Source of the DNA: Pseudomonas citronellolis
Lineage (GTDB): Bacteria > Pseudomonadota > Gammaproteobacteria > Pseudomonadales > Pseudomonadaceae
Assembly: GCF_900112375.1 (NCBI RefSeq)
Contig: NZ_FOLS01000044.1
Span: 1-53,814, forward strand
Reading direction: 5' to 3'
Length of the DNA stretch: 53,814 bases
Positions within the stretch are counted from its first letter, which is position 1. Each line of letters opens with the position of its first letter. Under the pieces are notes generated by a model. It was given only the letters and a program-made list of their open reading frames with translations. It was not told the origin of the DNA and made no database searches. Below, in pieces: positions 45,917 to 53,814 of the stretch. The position numbers and the translations under genes were made by a program.

Positions 45917-46258
45917 CTAGCGTGCGCGGCAGCCACGGCCGATCAGGTCGTTGCTCTCCACCCAGTAGATCAGCCCCTGCTCGCCGGTGACGCTGAAGCC
46001 GACCAGTCCATCGCTATAGAAAGCACCGGACCCGCCGGGTTCCTCCTCCAGGTGATGGACGACGTCGTCCTCGCCCAGGCGCAGGTCCACCACCGACGAG
46101 CGGGCGCCTTCGACGTAGCGCCAGATCACCACGGCGCCGCTGTCGCAGGTCCAGTGGTTCCAGCCGCCTTTGGCGGTGCCGGCGCCGCTTCCCGCGGGGT
46201 GGCTGGAGCAACCGGCCAGCAGGGCGCCCAGGGCCAGGGCGGCGAGGTAACGCTTCAT
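45917..46258 (-). CDS. MliC-like lipoprotein (putative C-type lysozyme inhibitor)
   Basis: 113 residues: lipoprotein signal ALGALLAGC (Cys16) and a single MliC/PliC-like domain with WTCDSGAVVIWRYVEG, the characteristic SGAFYSDGLVGFSVTGEQGLIYW loop and a C-terminal Cys that can pair with Cys in WTCDSG. Members inhibit host or predator C-type lysozymes at the cell envelope. ATG 46258 is chosen since it starts the lipoprotein signal. It sits between pgk and fda, an unusual place for a defence protein. P. aeruginosa also has a separately located MliC, so this may be a paralogue. Confidence 0.75.
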   Translation of the reverse strand: MKRYLAALALGALLAGCSSHPAGSGAGTAKGGWNHWTCDSGAVVIWRYVEGARSSVVDLRLGEDDVVHHLEEEPGGSGAFYSDGLVGFSVTGEQGLIYWVESNDLIGRGCRAR

Positions 46259-46374
46259 CGGGCAATTCTCCCTCTCACGGCGATGCCGTATGTCCATTCA
46301 GCCCCGCGCCGCCCCAACGCCCCGGTTCAGGGGCATTTCACCGGCTTGTCGGTTGGGGGCGGACGCCGCCAGGC

Positions 46375-47538
46375 TTACTGCTTGGCGCGCTGCTCCAGCA
46401 CTTCCACGGCCGGCAGGACCTTGCCTTCGACGAACTCGAGGAAGGCGCCGCCACCGGTGGAAATGTAGGAGATCCGCTCGCCAATGCCATATTTGTCGAT
46501 GGCCGCCAGGGTATCGCCGCCGCCGGCGATGGAGAATGCCGGGCTCTCGGCGATGGCCAGGGCCAGGGTCCTGGTGCCTTCGCCGAACTGGTCGAACTCG
46601 AAGACGCCCACCGGGCCGTTCCACAGGATGGTCTTCGACGACTTCAGCAGCTCGGCGAACTGCGCGGCAGTCTGCGGGCCGATGTCGAGGATCATGTCGT
46701 CGTCGGCGACGTCGGCGATGGCCTTGACGGTGGCGGCGGCGCTTTCGGCGAATTCCTTGGCCACGACGACGTCGACCGGCAGCGGCACGCTGACCTTGGC
46801 CGCGATGGCCTTGGCGGTGTCGACCAGGTCGGCCTCGTACAGCGACTTGCCGACCTTGTAGCCGGCCGCGGCGAGGAAGGTGTTGGCGATGCCGCCGCCG
46901 ACGATCAGCTGGTCGCAGATCTGCGCCAGGCTGTTGAGCACGTCGAGCTTGGTGGAAACCTTGGAGCCGGCGACGATGGCCGCCATCGGCCGCGCCGGGT
47001 TGCCCAGGGCCTTGCCCAGGGCGTCCAGCTCGGCGGCCAGCAGTGGGCCGGCCGCGGCGACCTTGGCGAACTTGGCCACGCCGTGGGTCGAGCCCTCGGC
47101 GCGGTGGGCGGTGCCGAAGGCGTCCATGACGAAGACGTCGCACAGCGCGGCGTACTTCTGCGCCAGCTCGTCGGCGTTCTTCTTCTCGCCCTTGTTGAAG
47201 CGCACGTTCTCGAACAGCACCAGCTCGCCCGGCTTGACCTCGACACCGTCGAGGTAGTCGCGCACCAGCGGCACATCGCGGCCCAGGGCCTTGCTCAGGT
47301 AGTCGGCGACCGGCTTGAGGCTGTTCTCCTCGGAGAACTCGCCCTCGGTGGGGCGGCCCAGGTGCGAGCAGACCATCACCGCCGCGCCCTTCTCCAGGGC
47401 CAGCTTGATGGTGGGCAGCGAGGCCAGGATGCGGGCGTCGCTCTTCACCACGCCGTCCTTCACCGGCACGTTGAGGTCCTCGCGGATCAGCACGCGCTTA
47501 CCTTGGAGGTCGAGGTCGGTCATCTTCAAAACGGTCAT
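46375..47538 (-). CDS. pgk: Phosphoglycerate kinase
   Basis: Interconverts 1,3-bisphosphoglycerate + ADP and 3-phosphoglycerate + ATP. 387 residues with the N-terminal substrate-binding [13 protein letters not shown] (about 13-25), [10 protein letters not shown], the ATP-binding [12 protein letters not shown] and the C-terminal [15 protein letters not shown] and [16 protein letters not shown] 47538 fits the family start. It is 27 bases downstream of epd, in the order epd-pgk-(MliC)-fda usual in pseudomonads. Confidence 0.97.
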   Translation of the reverse strand: MTVLKMTDLDLQGKRVLIREDLNVPVKDGVVKSDARILASLPTIKLALEKGAAVMVCSHLGRPTEGEFSEENSLKPVADYLSKALGRDVPLVRDYLDGVEVKPGELVLFENVRFNKGEKKNADELAQKYAALCDVFVMDAFGTAHRAEGSTHGVAKFAKVAAAGPLLAAELDALGKALGNPARPMAAIVAGSKVSTKLDVLNSLAQICDQLIVGGGIANTFLAAAGYKVGKSLYEADLVDTAKAIAAKVSVPLPVDVVVAKEFAESAAATVKAIADVADDDMILDIGPQTAAQFAELLKSSKTILWNGPVGVFEFDQFGEGTRTLALAIAESPAFSIAGGGDTLAAIDKYGIGERISYISTGGGAFLEFVEGKVLPAVEVLEQRAKQ

Positions 47539-47565
47539 GACATCAGTCCTGTCTGGGCTGGTTGT

Positions 47566-48615
47566 TTAACGTTCACTGGCGGCGACCCGCAGGAAGTGCC
47601 CCGCGGTGTCGAGCATGCGGTTGGCGAAGCCCCACTCGTTGTCGAACCAGGCCAGCAGGTTCACCAGGCGCGGCCCGGAAACGCGGGTCTGGCTGCCGTC
47701 GACGATCGCCGAGTGCGGGTCGTGGTTGAAGTCGCAACTGGCGTGGGGCAGCTCGGTGTAGTTCAGCAGGCCCTTGAGCGGCCCGCTGCCGGCGGCCTCG
47801 CGCAGCACCCTGTTGATCTCCGCAGCGGAAGTGTCGCGGGAAACCTGCAGGGTGATGTCCAGGGCCGAGACGTTCACCGTCGGCACCCGGATGGCTTTGG
47901 CCTGGATTCGCCCGGCAAGTTCCGGGAGCAGGCGCTCGATGCCCCGCGCCAGCCCCGTCGACACCGGGATCACCGACTGGAAGGCCGAGCGCGTGCGGCG
48001 CAGGTCCTCGTGGTGGTAGGCGTCGATTACCGGCTGGTCGTTCATCGCCGAGTGGATGGTGGTGATCGAGACGTACTCGATGCCCACGGCCTCGTTCAGC
48101 AGCTTGAGCAGCGGCACGCTGCAGTTGGTGGTGCAGGAAGCGTTGGAGACCAGCTTCTCGGCGCCGGACAGTTGCTGCTGGTTGATGCCGAAGACCACGG
48201 TGGCGTCGACGTCGGCCTCGCTGGCCATGGGTTGGGAGAACAGCACCCGCGGCGCGCCGGCGGCAAGGAAGCGCTGGCCATCGGCGCGGCTGTGGTAGAC
48301 GCCGGAGCATTCCAGCACCAGGTCGAGGTCCAGCGCCGCCCAGTCGATGGCCTCGGGCTCGGCCTGGCGCAGCACCTTCACGCAGTCGCCGCCGACGTGC
48401 AGGCAGCCGTCGGCCACGCTCACCTCGCCGGGAAAGCGGCCGTGGGTGGAGTCGAAGCGGGTCAGGTATTCCAGGCTCGGCAGGTCGGCCAGGTCGTTCA
48501 GCGCGACGATGGAAAAGCCGGCCTTCGCGCCGCGCTCGTGCAGGGCGCGGAACACGCAGCGGCCGATGCGGCCGTAGCCATTGAGGGCGACACGGTAGGA
48601 CGGATTCCGGGGCAT
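47566..48615 (-). CDS. epd: Erythrose-4-phosphate dehydrogenase (GAPDH family)
   Basis: NAD-dependent oxidation of erythrose-4-phosphate to 4-phosphoerythronate, the first step of the pyridoxal phosphate branch; it supplies PLP to enzymes such as MetY. 349 residues with the Rossmann motif VALNGYGRIGRCVFRAL, the active-site SNASCTTNC (Cys near 158) and the downstream catalytic His in ITTIHSAMNDQ. ATG 48615 is used, with AGGCAGG upstream; a GTG 18 bases further up (48633) is possible. Location between tkt and pgk supports Epd rather than a glycolytic GAPDH, but the two cannot be fully separated by eye. Confidence 0.9.
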   Translation of the reverse strand: MPRNPSYRVALNGYGRIGRCVFRALHERGAKAGFSIVALNDLADLPSLEYLTRFDSTHGRFPGEVSVADGCLHVGGDCVKVLRQAEPEAIDWAALDLDLVLECSGVYHSRADGQRFLAAGAPRVLFSQPMASEADVDATVVFGINQQQLSGAEKLVSNASCTTNCSVPLLKLLNEAVGIEYVSITTIHSAMNDQPVIDAYHHEDLRRTRSAFQSVIPVSTGLARGIERLLPELAGRIQAKAIRVPTVNVSALDITLQVSRDTSAAEINRVLREAAGSGPLKGLLNYTELPHASCDFNHDPHSAIVDGSQTRVSGPRLVNLLAWFDNEWGFANRMLDTAGHFLRVAASER

Positions 48616-48646
48616 TCGGGCCTGCCTAATCACAAGCCGCTCGAAA

Positions 48647-48720
48647 GCTGAAGGCTGAAGGCTGGACGAAACAGCAGCTCGGCGCCGCTTGTCGTCCAGC
48701 CTTCAGCCTCCAGCCTCCAG
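48647..48720. repeat. Inverted repeat of GCTGAAGGCTG units between epd and tkt
   Basis: GCTGAAGGCTGAAGGCTGGACG on the left is answered on the right by CGTCCAGCCTTCAGCC and two CCTCCAGC units. Each arm is itself made of short direct repeats (GAAGGCT, CCTCCAG). It fills almost the whole gap between the two genes. A related repeat with GCAAGC/AAGCTT units is upstream of tkt. Confidence 0.75.
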
Positions 48721-48727
48721 CGTCTTT

Positions 48728-50725
48728 TCAGTCTTCCAGGAGTTCTTCGGCAACCGCGAGCACGTTCTCGACGGTGAAGCCGAAGTGCTCGAACAGCGCC
48801 GGCGCCGGGGCCGACTCGCCGAAGGTGGTCATGCCGATCACGCGGCCTTCCAGGCCCACGTACTTGTACCAGTAGTCGGCGTGGGCGGCCTCGATGGCGA
48901 TGCGCGCGCCGACCTGCACCGGCAGCACGGCCTGCTTGTAGCCGGCGTCCTGCTGCTCGAAGACGCTGGTGGAGGGCATGGAGACCACGCGCACCTGGCG
49001 GCCTTCTGCGCTCAGCTTGTCGTAGGCCTGCACGGCCAGGCCGACTTCCGAGCCGGTGGCGATCAGGATCAGCTCCGGCTCGCCGGCGCAGTCCTTGAGC
49101 ACGTAGCCGCCGCGGGCGACGTTGGCCAGCTGCTCGGCGTCGCGCGCCTGGTGCGGCAGGTTCTGGCGGCTGAAGATCAGCGCCGAGGGACCGTCGTTGC
49201 GCTCGATGGCGTATTTCCAGGCCACCGCGGATTCGACCGCGTCGGCCGGGCGCCAGGTGTCCAGGTTCGGCGTCAGGCGCAGGCTGGCCAGTTGCTCGAT
49301 GGGCTGGTGGGTCGGGCCGTCCTCGCCCAGGCCGATGGAGTCGTGGGTGAACACGTAGAGCACGCGCTGCTTCATCAGGGCGGACATGCGCACGGCGTTG
49401 CGGGCGTACTCCATGAAGATCAGGAAGGTCGCGCCGTAGGGGATGAAGCCGCCGTGCAGGGCCACGCCGTTCATGATGGCGCTCATGCCGAACTCGCGCA
49501 CGCCGTAGAACACGTAGTTGCCCGAGGCGTCGGTGGGGGTCACGCCCTTGCAGCCCTTCCACAGGGTCAGGTTGGAACCGGCCAGGTCGGCGGAGCCGCC
49601 GAGCAGTTCCGGCAGCAGCGGGCCGAAGGCATTCAGCGCGTTCTGGCTGGCCTTGCGGCTGGCGATGGTCTCGCCCTTGGCGGCGACTTCGGCGACGTAG
49701 GCCGCGGCCTGCTCGGCGAAGTCGGCCGGCAGTTCGCCCTTGACGCGGCGCTGGAACTCGGCGGCCAGTTCCGGGTGCGCGGCCTGGTAGGCGGCGAAGC
49801 GCTGGTTCCACTCGGCCTCGCGGGCGGCGCCGGTTTCCTTGGCGCTCCACTCGGCGTAGATCTCGGCGGGGACTTCGAACGGGCCGTGGTTCCAGCCCAG
49901 CGCAGCGCGGGTGGCGGCCACTTCGTCGACGCCCAGGGCGGCGCCGTGGCTTTCTTCCTTGCCCTGCTTGTTGGGCGAGCCGAAGCCGATGATGGTCTTG
50001 CAGCAGATCAGCGTCGGGGCGTCGCTCTTGCGCGCGGTCTCGATGGCGGTCTTGATCTCGTCGGCGTCATGGCCGTCGACGTTGCGGATCACCTGCCAGC
50101 CGTAGGCCTCGAAGCGCTTCGGGGTGTCGTCGGTGAACCAGCCGTGGACCTCGCCGTCGATGGAGATGCCGTTGTCGTCGTAGAAGGCGATCAGCTTGTT
50201 CAGGCGCAGGGTGCCGGCCAGGGAGGCGACCTCGTGGGAGATGCCTTCCATCATGCAGCCATCGCCGAGGAAGGCGTAGGTGTAGTGGTCAACGATGCCG
50301 TGGCCTTCGCGGTTGAACTGCGCGGCCAGCACCTTCTCCGCCAGGGCCATGCCCACGGCGTTGGCGATGCCCTGGCCGAGCGGGCCGGTGGTGGTCTCGA
50401 CGCCGGCGGTGTAGCCGTACTCCGGGTGGCCCGGGGTGCGCGAGTTGAGCTGGCGGAAGTTCTTCAGGTCCTCGATGCCCAGGTCGTAGCCGGTCAGGTG
50501 CAGCAGCGAGTAGATCAGCATCGAGCCGTGGCCGTTGGACAGCACGAAGCGGTCGCGGTCGGCCCACTGCGGGTTGCCCGGGTTGTGCCTGAGGAAGTCG
50601 CGCCAGAGCACTTCGGCGATGTCCGCCATCCCCATGGGGGCGCCGGGGTGGCCGCTGTTGGCTTTCTGCACGGCATCCATGCTCAGTGCGCGGATGGCAT
50701 TGGCTCGCTCACGACGGCTGGGCAT
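48728..50725 (-). CDS. tktA: Transketolase
   Basis: Thiamine diphosphate enzyme of the pentose phosphate pathway, also the source of erythrose-4-phosphate used by epd and by the shikimate pathway. 665 residues: TPP domain with [32 protein letters not shown] and [18 protein letters not shown]...N (about 152-182), and a Pyr domain with the catalytic Glu in [14 protein letters not shown] (about 408). [19 protein letters not shown] follows, then the C-terminal transketolase domain. ATG 50725 with AGGAG 9 bases upstream; the reading frame continues to 50872 without support. Upstream lies the repeat at 50837-50940 and the divergent ArsR-methyltransferase gene. Confidence 0.96.
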   Translation of the reverse strand: MPSRRERANAIRALSMDAVQKANSGHPGAPMGMADIAEVLWRDFLRHNPGNPQWADRDRFVLSNGHGSMLIYSLLHLTGYDLGIEDLKNFRQLNSRTPGHPEYGYTAGVETTTGPLGQGIANAVGMALAEKVLAAQFNREGHGIVDHYTYAFLGDGCMMEGISHEVASLAGTLRLNKLIAFYDDNGISIDGEVHGWFTDDTPKRFEAYGWQVIRNVDGHDADEIKTAIETARKSDAPTLICCKTIIGFGSPNKQGKEESHGAALGVDEVAATRAALGWNHGPFEVPAEIYAEWSAKETGAAREAEWNQRFAAYQAAHPELAAEFQRRVKGELPADFAEQAAAYVAEVAAKGETIASRKASQNALNAFGPLLPELLGGSADLAGSNLTLWKGCKGVTPTDASGNYVFYGVREFGMSAIMNGVALHGGFIPYGATFLIFMEYARNAVRMSALMKQRVLYVFTHDSIGLGEDGPTHQPIEQLASLRLTPNLDTWRPADAVESAVAWKYAIERNDGPSALIFSRQNLPHQARDAEQLANVARGGYVLKDCAGEPELILIATGSEVGLAVQAYDKLSAEGRQVRVVSMPSTSVFEQQDAGYKQAVLPVQVGARIAIEAAHADYWYKYVGLEGRVIGMTTFGESAPAPALFEHFGFTVENVLAVAEELLED

Positions 50726-51016
50726 CGCTGAATCTCCTGCGGGGGCTGCTTCGATTGATCGAAGGGATGAAAAAAGGCGGCCATTTTCGCCCAGCCGGCC
50801 ATCGCGGGGCAATGACAATCGGGCGGCCGGTTCCGAAGCGGCAAGCCACAAGCTCCAAGCTTCAAACTGCAAACTCCTGCGTTTGGCCCGCGCGCCCTCC
50901 CCGCCCTTGCTTGCGGCTTGCCGCTTACAGCTTGTCGCTACCTTCCGTCTCCAATATCAAAACTTTTTGATACAGCCGTTGCCACCATCCTCCCGGGGCT
51001 CTAGACTCCGCCCCCT
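50726..51016. promoter_or_regulatory. Divergent region between tkt and the ArsR-methyltransferase gene
   Basis: It contains an inverted repeat of AAGC-type units: AAGCGGCAAGCCACAAGC at about 50836-50853 against GCTTGCGGCTTGCCGCTT at about 50909-50926, each in a cluster of degenerate copies. To the right is the perfect palindrome at 50955-50972. The tkt promoter should lie in 50740-50830 and that of the ArsR gene in 50940-51016. No additional gene is supported. Confidence 0.55.
50955..50972. promoter_or_regulatory. Perfect 18-base palindrome, probable operator of the ArsR-methyltransferase gene
   Basis: TATCAAAA-CT-TTTTGATA: two perfect 8-base arms with a 2-base spacer, 45 bases before ATG 51017. 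A/T-rich dyads of this size are typical ArsR-family binding sites, and its place fits autoregulation of the gene and hence of metK. Confidence 0.6.
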
Positions 51017-52018
51017 ATGAGCCTGCGCATGCCCCTGATCCGCCACGATGCCTGCGACGAGCTGGCCGCGCTGTGCAAGGCCGGCGGTGACCCGCTGCGG
51101 CTGAACGTGCTGCGGGTGCTGGCCAACGATTCGTTCGGCGTGCTGGAGCTGGCGCAGATCTTCGCCATCCGCCAGTCGGGCATGAGCCACCACCTGAAGG
51201 TGCTGGCCCAGGCCGGCCTGGTGGCGACGCGCCGCGAAGGCAACGCGATCTTCTACCGCCGCGCCCTGCCCCAGGCCGACAACCTCGGCGGCAAGCTGCA
51301 CGGGGCGCTGCTGGCGGAAGTGGACGAGCTGGCGCTGCCGCCCGAGGTGGACGCCCGCGTCGCCGCGGTGCATGCCCAGCGCGCCGCGGTGAGCCGCGAC
51401 TACTTCGCCCGCAGCGCAGAGAAGTTCCAGGCCACGCAGGACCTGATCGCAGGGCTGCCGCAATACCGTGAAAGTGTTCTGGCGCTGCTCGACGCACTGA
51501 GCTTCGCCCCCGGCGCCACGGCGCTGGAAGTCGGCCCCGGCGACGGCGGATTCCTCCCCGAGCTGGCCCGGCGTTTCGCGCGGGTGACCGCGCTGGACAA
51601 CAGCGTGGCCATGCTCGACCTGGCCCGCCGGCGCTGCCTGGAGGCAGGGCTGACGAACGTGCGGCTGGACCTGGCCGACGCTCTGCAGGACGCCGCCGAA
51701 CCGGCCGACTGCGTGGTGCTGAACATGGTGCTGCACCATTTCGCGGCGCCCGCCGAGGCCCTGCGCCAGCTGGCGCGCCTGGTGAAGCCGGGCGGCAGCC
51801 TGCTGGTGACCGAACTGTGCAGCCACGACCAGAGCTGGGCCCGCGAAGCCTGCGGGGACCTCTGGCTGGGGTTCGAACAGGAAGACCTGGCCCTTTGGGC
51901 CGATGCCGCGGGGCTCGCCCCCGGCGAGAGCTTGTACATTGGTTTACGTAATGGCTTTCAGATCCAGGTGCGGCATTTCGCCAAGCCGGATTCGCGAAGC
52001 GTCCTCACCCACCGGTAA
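51017..52018 (+). CDS. ArsR-family regulator fused to a SAM-dependent methyltransferase domain
   Basis: 333 residues. N-terminal winged helix (about 10-95) with ARSR features: CKAGGDPLRLNVLRVLAN, FGVLELAQIFAIRQSGMSHHLKVLAQAGLV and the wing RREGNAIFYRRAL; there is no CxC metal site. C-terminal Methyltransf domain (about 130-320) with ALEVGPGDGGFLPELA (motif I), ALDNS and VLNMVLHHFAAPAEALRQLARL (post-motifs). The neighbour metK, 16 bases downstream and surely cotranscribed, makes SAM, so the methyltransferase-like domain may sense SAM or SAH rather than, or as well as, methylating a substrate. ArsR-type SahR regulators of methionine genes are known in Proteobacteria. ATG 51017 follows CCCCCT with a weak ribosome binding site; the N-terminus is not certain. 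Confidence 0.88.
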   Translation: MSLRMPLIRHDACDELAALCKAGGDPLRLNVLRVLANDSFGVLELAQIFAIRQSGMSHHLKVLAQAGLVATRREGNAIFYRRALPQADNLGGKLHGALLAEVDELALPPEVDARVAAVHAQRAAVSRDYFARSAEKFQATQDLIAGLPQYRESVLALLDALSFAPGATALEVGPGDGGFLPELARRFARVTALDNSVAMLDLARRRCLEAGLTNVRLDLADALQDAAEPADCVVLNMVLHHFAAPAEALRQLARLVKPGGSLLVTELCSHDQSWAREACGDLWLGFEQEDLALWADAAGLAPGESLYIGLRNGFQIQVRHFAKPDSRSVLTHR

Positions 52019-52034
52019 AGACAGGAACCGTTAG

Positions 52035-53225
52035 ATGAGCGAATACTCGATTTTCACCTCCGAATCCGTATCCGAAGGCCATCCGGACAAGATCGCCGAC
52101 CAGATCTCCGACGCGGTGCTGGACGCCATCATCGCCAAGGACAAGTACGCCCGCGTGGCCTGCGAGACCCTGGTGAAGACCGGCGTCGCCATCATCGCCG
52201 GCGAAGTCACCACCTCGGCCTGGGTCGACCTCGAAGACCTGGTGCGCAAGGTCATCATCGACATCGGCTACAACAGCTCCGACGTCGGCTTCGACGGCGC
52301 CACCTGCGGCGTGCTGAACATCATCGGCAAGCAGTCGGTGGACATCAACCAGGGCGTCGACCGCGCCAAGCCCGAAGACCAGGGCGCCGGTGACCAGGGC
52401 CTGATGTTCGGCTACGCCAGCAACGAGACCGACGTGCTGATGCCGGCGCCGATCTGCTTCTCCCACCGCCTGGTCGAGCGCCAGGCCGAAGCACGCAAGT
52501 CCGGCCTGCTGCCGTGGCTGCGCCCGGACGCCAAGAGCCAGGTCACCTGCCGCTACGAAGGCGGCAAGGTGGTCGGCATCGACGCCATCGTGCTGTCCAC
52601 CCAGCACAACCCGGACGTCTCCTACGCCGACCTGCGCGAAGGCGTGATGGAACTGATCATCAAGCACGTGCTGCCGGCCGAGCTGCTGCACAAGGACACC
52701 CAGTTCCACATCAACCCGACCGGCAACTTCGTCATCGGCGGGCCGGTGGGCGACTGCGGCCTGACCGGGCGCAAGATCATCGTCGACTCCTACGGCGGCA
52801 TGGCCCGCCACGGCGGCGGCGCCTTCTCCGGCAAGGACCCGTCCAAGGTCGACCGTTCGGCTGCCTACGCCGGCCGCTACGTGGCCAAGAACATCGTTGC
52901 CGCCGGCCTGGCCGAGCGTTGCGAGATCCAGGTGTCCTACGCCATCGGCGTGGCCCAGCCGACCTCCATCTCGGTGAACACCTTCGGCACCGGCAAGATC
53001 AGCGACGAGAAGATCGTCCAACTGGTCCGCGAGCACTTCGACCTGCGTCCGTACGCGATCACCAAGATGCTCGACCTGCTGCACCCGATGTACCAGCCGA
53101 CTGCGGCCTATGGTCACTTCGGTCGCAATCCGTATGAGCTGACCTACGGTGACGATACCTTCACCGCCTTCACCTGGGAGCGCACCGACAAGGCTGCCGC
53201 CCTGCGTGACGCGGCTGGCCTGTAA
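52035..53225 (+). CDS. metK: S-adenosylmethionine synthetase
   Basis: Makes SAM from methionine and ATP. 396 residues with [18 protein letters not shown] (methionine/ATP site, residues 13-30), the conserved [12 protein letters not shown] (about 117-128), the P-loop-like [19 protein letters not shown] and FGRNPYE at the C-terminus. ATG 52035 follows CAGGAA closely. It is behind the ArsR-methyltransferase gene and ends in a terminator. Together with metY and epd (for PLP) it gives the window three methionine/SAM related genes. Confidence 0.97.
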   Translation: MSEYSIFTSESVSEGHPDKIADQISDAVLDAIIAKDKYARVACETLVKTGVAIIAGEVTTSAWVDLEDLVRKVIIDIGYNSSDVGFDGATCGVLNIIGKQSVDINQGVDRAKPEDQGAGDQGLMFGYASNETDVLMPAPICFSHRLVERQAEARKSGLLPWLRPDAKSQVTCRYEGGKVVGIDAIVLSTQHNPDVSYADLREGVMELIIKHVLPAELLHKDTQFHINPTGNFVIGGPVGDCGLTGRKIIVDSYGGMARHGGGAFSGKDPSKVDRSAAYAGRYVAKNIVAAGLAERCEIQVSYAIGVAQPTSISVNTFGTGKISDEKIVQLVREHFDLRPYAITKMLDLLHPMYQPTAAYGHFGRNPYELTYGDDTFTAFTWERTDKAAALRDAAGL

Positions 53226-53277
53226 GGTTCGCCCGACGGAATAGCCCCACTCCGGTGGGCCGTTCACGGTAAGAAAG

Positions 53278-53313
53278 AATGCCGTTTCTCTGTCTGGGGG
53301 AAACGGCATTTTT
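53278..53313 (+). terminator. Terminator of metK
   Basis: AATGCCGTTTC-(loop of about 12)-GAAACGGCATTTTT, a stem of 11 pairs with a T run. Confidence 0.92.
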
Positions 53314-53370
53314 CGTATGGGGTGGGCCATGGCTTCGCGCACGCATCCTGTTCTTCGCTCCGACCTCAAT

Positions 53371-53473
53371 CCCATCGCGGACAGAGTCTCCTACCGCATG
53401 AGCGAGCATGGCTTTTCGTAGGATGGGTTGAGCGAAGCGATACCCATCAGCGCAACCGCATGGGTTTCGCAAG
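53371..53473. repeat. Compound palindromic repeat, copy 3, truncated by the insertion element
   Basis: TCGCGGACAGAG-TCTCCTAC (shortened REP arm), linker CGCATGAGCGAGCATGGC, then CGTAGGATGGGTTGAGCG and on to GGGTTTCGCAAG, where similarity to copy 2 stops. In copy 2 the next bases are CTCAACCCATCCTACG, the second hairpin arm; here they are replaced by TGTTCTGCCGGGACAC, the end of the insertion element. The stretch from 53226 to 53533 contains nothing else apart from the terminator. Confidence 0.85.
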
Positions 53474-53814
53474 TGTTCTGCCGGGACACATAGGTAACGC
53501 CTGTCGGGACACATGGGTAACGGTTTCCCATGGTCACTCCGGCTGCCTGAGGTCGACCTGCCGGACCGTTTTGTTGATGAAAATGATGTCGAGTACGCCA
53601 TCCTCCTTGGCGGGGCGGATGGCGACTCGCTCACCCGCCAGACCTTCGCTGACGAATACCATTCGGCCATCGAGGCGAATCTGGCCCTTGGTATGTACCG
53701 TCAGCACCCGCTCGCCGGGCTCGTACTCCACTTCCAGCAACTTTTCCGGGTATGGCCTGGGGCTGCTCCGGTAACGCGTCAAGGGCGGCTTCTGGCCCAG
53801 CGCCTGATGCGGAC
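53474..53814 (-). mobile_element. Right-edge IS481-family insertion element (one end only, continues outside the window)
   Basis: The element begins with TGTTCTGCCGGGACACATAG, followed by a second copy of the sub-repeat CGGGACACATGGGTAAC; ends starting with TGT and short repeats are usual in this family. The transposase reads from the outside towards this end. Because the other end is beyond the window, target duplication cannot be examined. Confidence 0.8.
53534..53814 (-). CDS. IS481-family transposase, C-terminal part (start beyond window)
   Basis: The visible 93 codons read in from the window edge as PHQALGQKPPLTRYRSSPRP and end in KTVRQVDLRQPE before TGA. The segment PHQALG-x-x-P is the end of the DDE integrase core region, and the tail with YPEKLLEVEYEPGER and GRMVFVSEGLAGERVAIRP is the C-terminal beta-domain of IS481-type transposases. 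A TTG at 53782 is an internal codon, not a real start. Whether the gene is intact cannot be seen. Confidence 0.85.
   Translation of the reverse strand, partial: PHQALGQKPPLTRYRSSPRPYPEKLLEVEYEPGERVLTVHTKGQIRLDGRMVFVSEGLAGERVAIRPAKEDGVLDIIFINKTVRQVDLRQPE

Overview
The window is a high-GC, gene-dense stretch of chromosome from a Pseudomonas of the aeruginosa/nitroreducens/citronellolis kind. The evidence is the set of close Pseudomonas homologues (type IV pilus pilMNOPQ next to aroK-aroB, gltBD-hemE, SelO, MscK, NhaP2-like antiporter), the strong G/C bias at third codon positions, and the many Pseudomonas REP-type palindromes between genes. Almost everything is housekeeping; the accessory parts are the two edges (an RHS-repeat giant gene on the left, an IS481-family element on the right) and the repeat-filled intergenic gaps.

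Left to right. 1-4461 (minus): the first 1487 codons of a Sec-exported RHS/YD-repeat protein that carries its own C39-like cysteine peptidase domain; the window edge falls inside the RHS core, so the C-terminal toxin tip is not visible. 4753-19031: msrA, rlmJ, an acyl-CoA dehydrogenase, a K+(Na+)/H+ antiporter, the large mechanosensitive channel MscK, selO, metY, trxC, a hotdog thioesterase and a tandem universal stress protein. 19050-23962: an orphan ParA-type ATPase, a LysR regulator divergent from an MFS transporter, and an amino-acid permease. 24143-31299 (minus): hemE, then the glutamate synthase operon gltBD with a visible promoter. 31519-39868 (minus): one long operon pilM-pilN-pilO-pilP-pilQ-aroK-aroB-damX-like (type IV pilus alignment complex and secretin, then shikimate pathway, then a SPOR-domain ATPase). 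40054-42486: divergent ponA (PBP1a).

42.9-53.2 kb: a second syntenic block containing a YgjP-like metallopeptidase, a SAM methyltransferase, a small lipoprotein, fda, an MliC-like lipoprotein, pgk, epd and tkt (the central-carbon cluster, minus strand), and then a divergent ArsR-methyltransferase fusion gene followed by metK. From memory of P. aeruginosa PAO1, the block from msrA to ponA follows PA5018-PA5045 and the block from fda to metK follows PA0557-PA0546. These lie at similar distances on opposite sides of the origin in PAO1, so their junction at about 42.5-42.9 kb looks like an origin-symmetric rearrangement breakpoint. A compound palindromic repeat sits in the same orientation near the left end of the first block (5.5-5.7 kb), at the junction (42.55-42.67 kb) and at the right end (53.37-53.47 kb), where it is cut by the IS481-family element.

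The most interesting points for follow-up are the peptidase-RHS protein, a 17-bp hairpin that buries the selO ribosome binding site, a perfect 8-2-8 palindrome in front of the ArsR-methyltransferase/metK pair, a palindrome within the gltB promoter, and the repeat-bracketed block structure. I found no rRNA, tRNA or CRISPR array.
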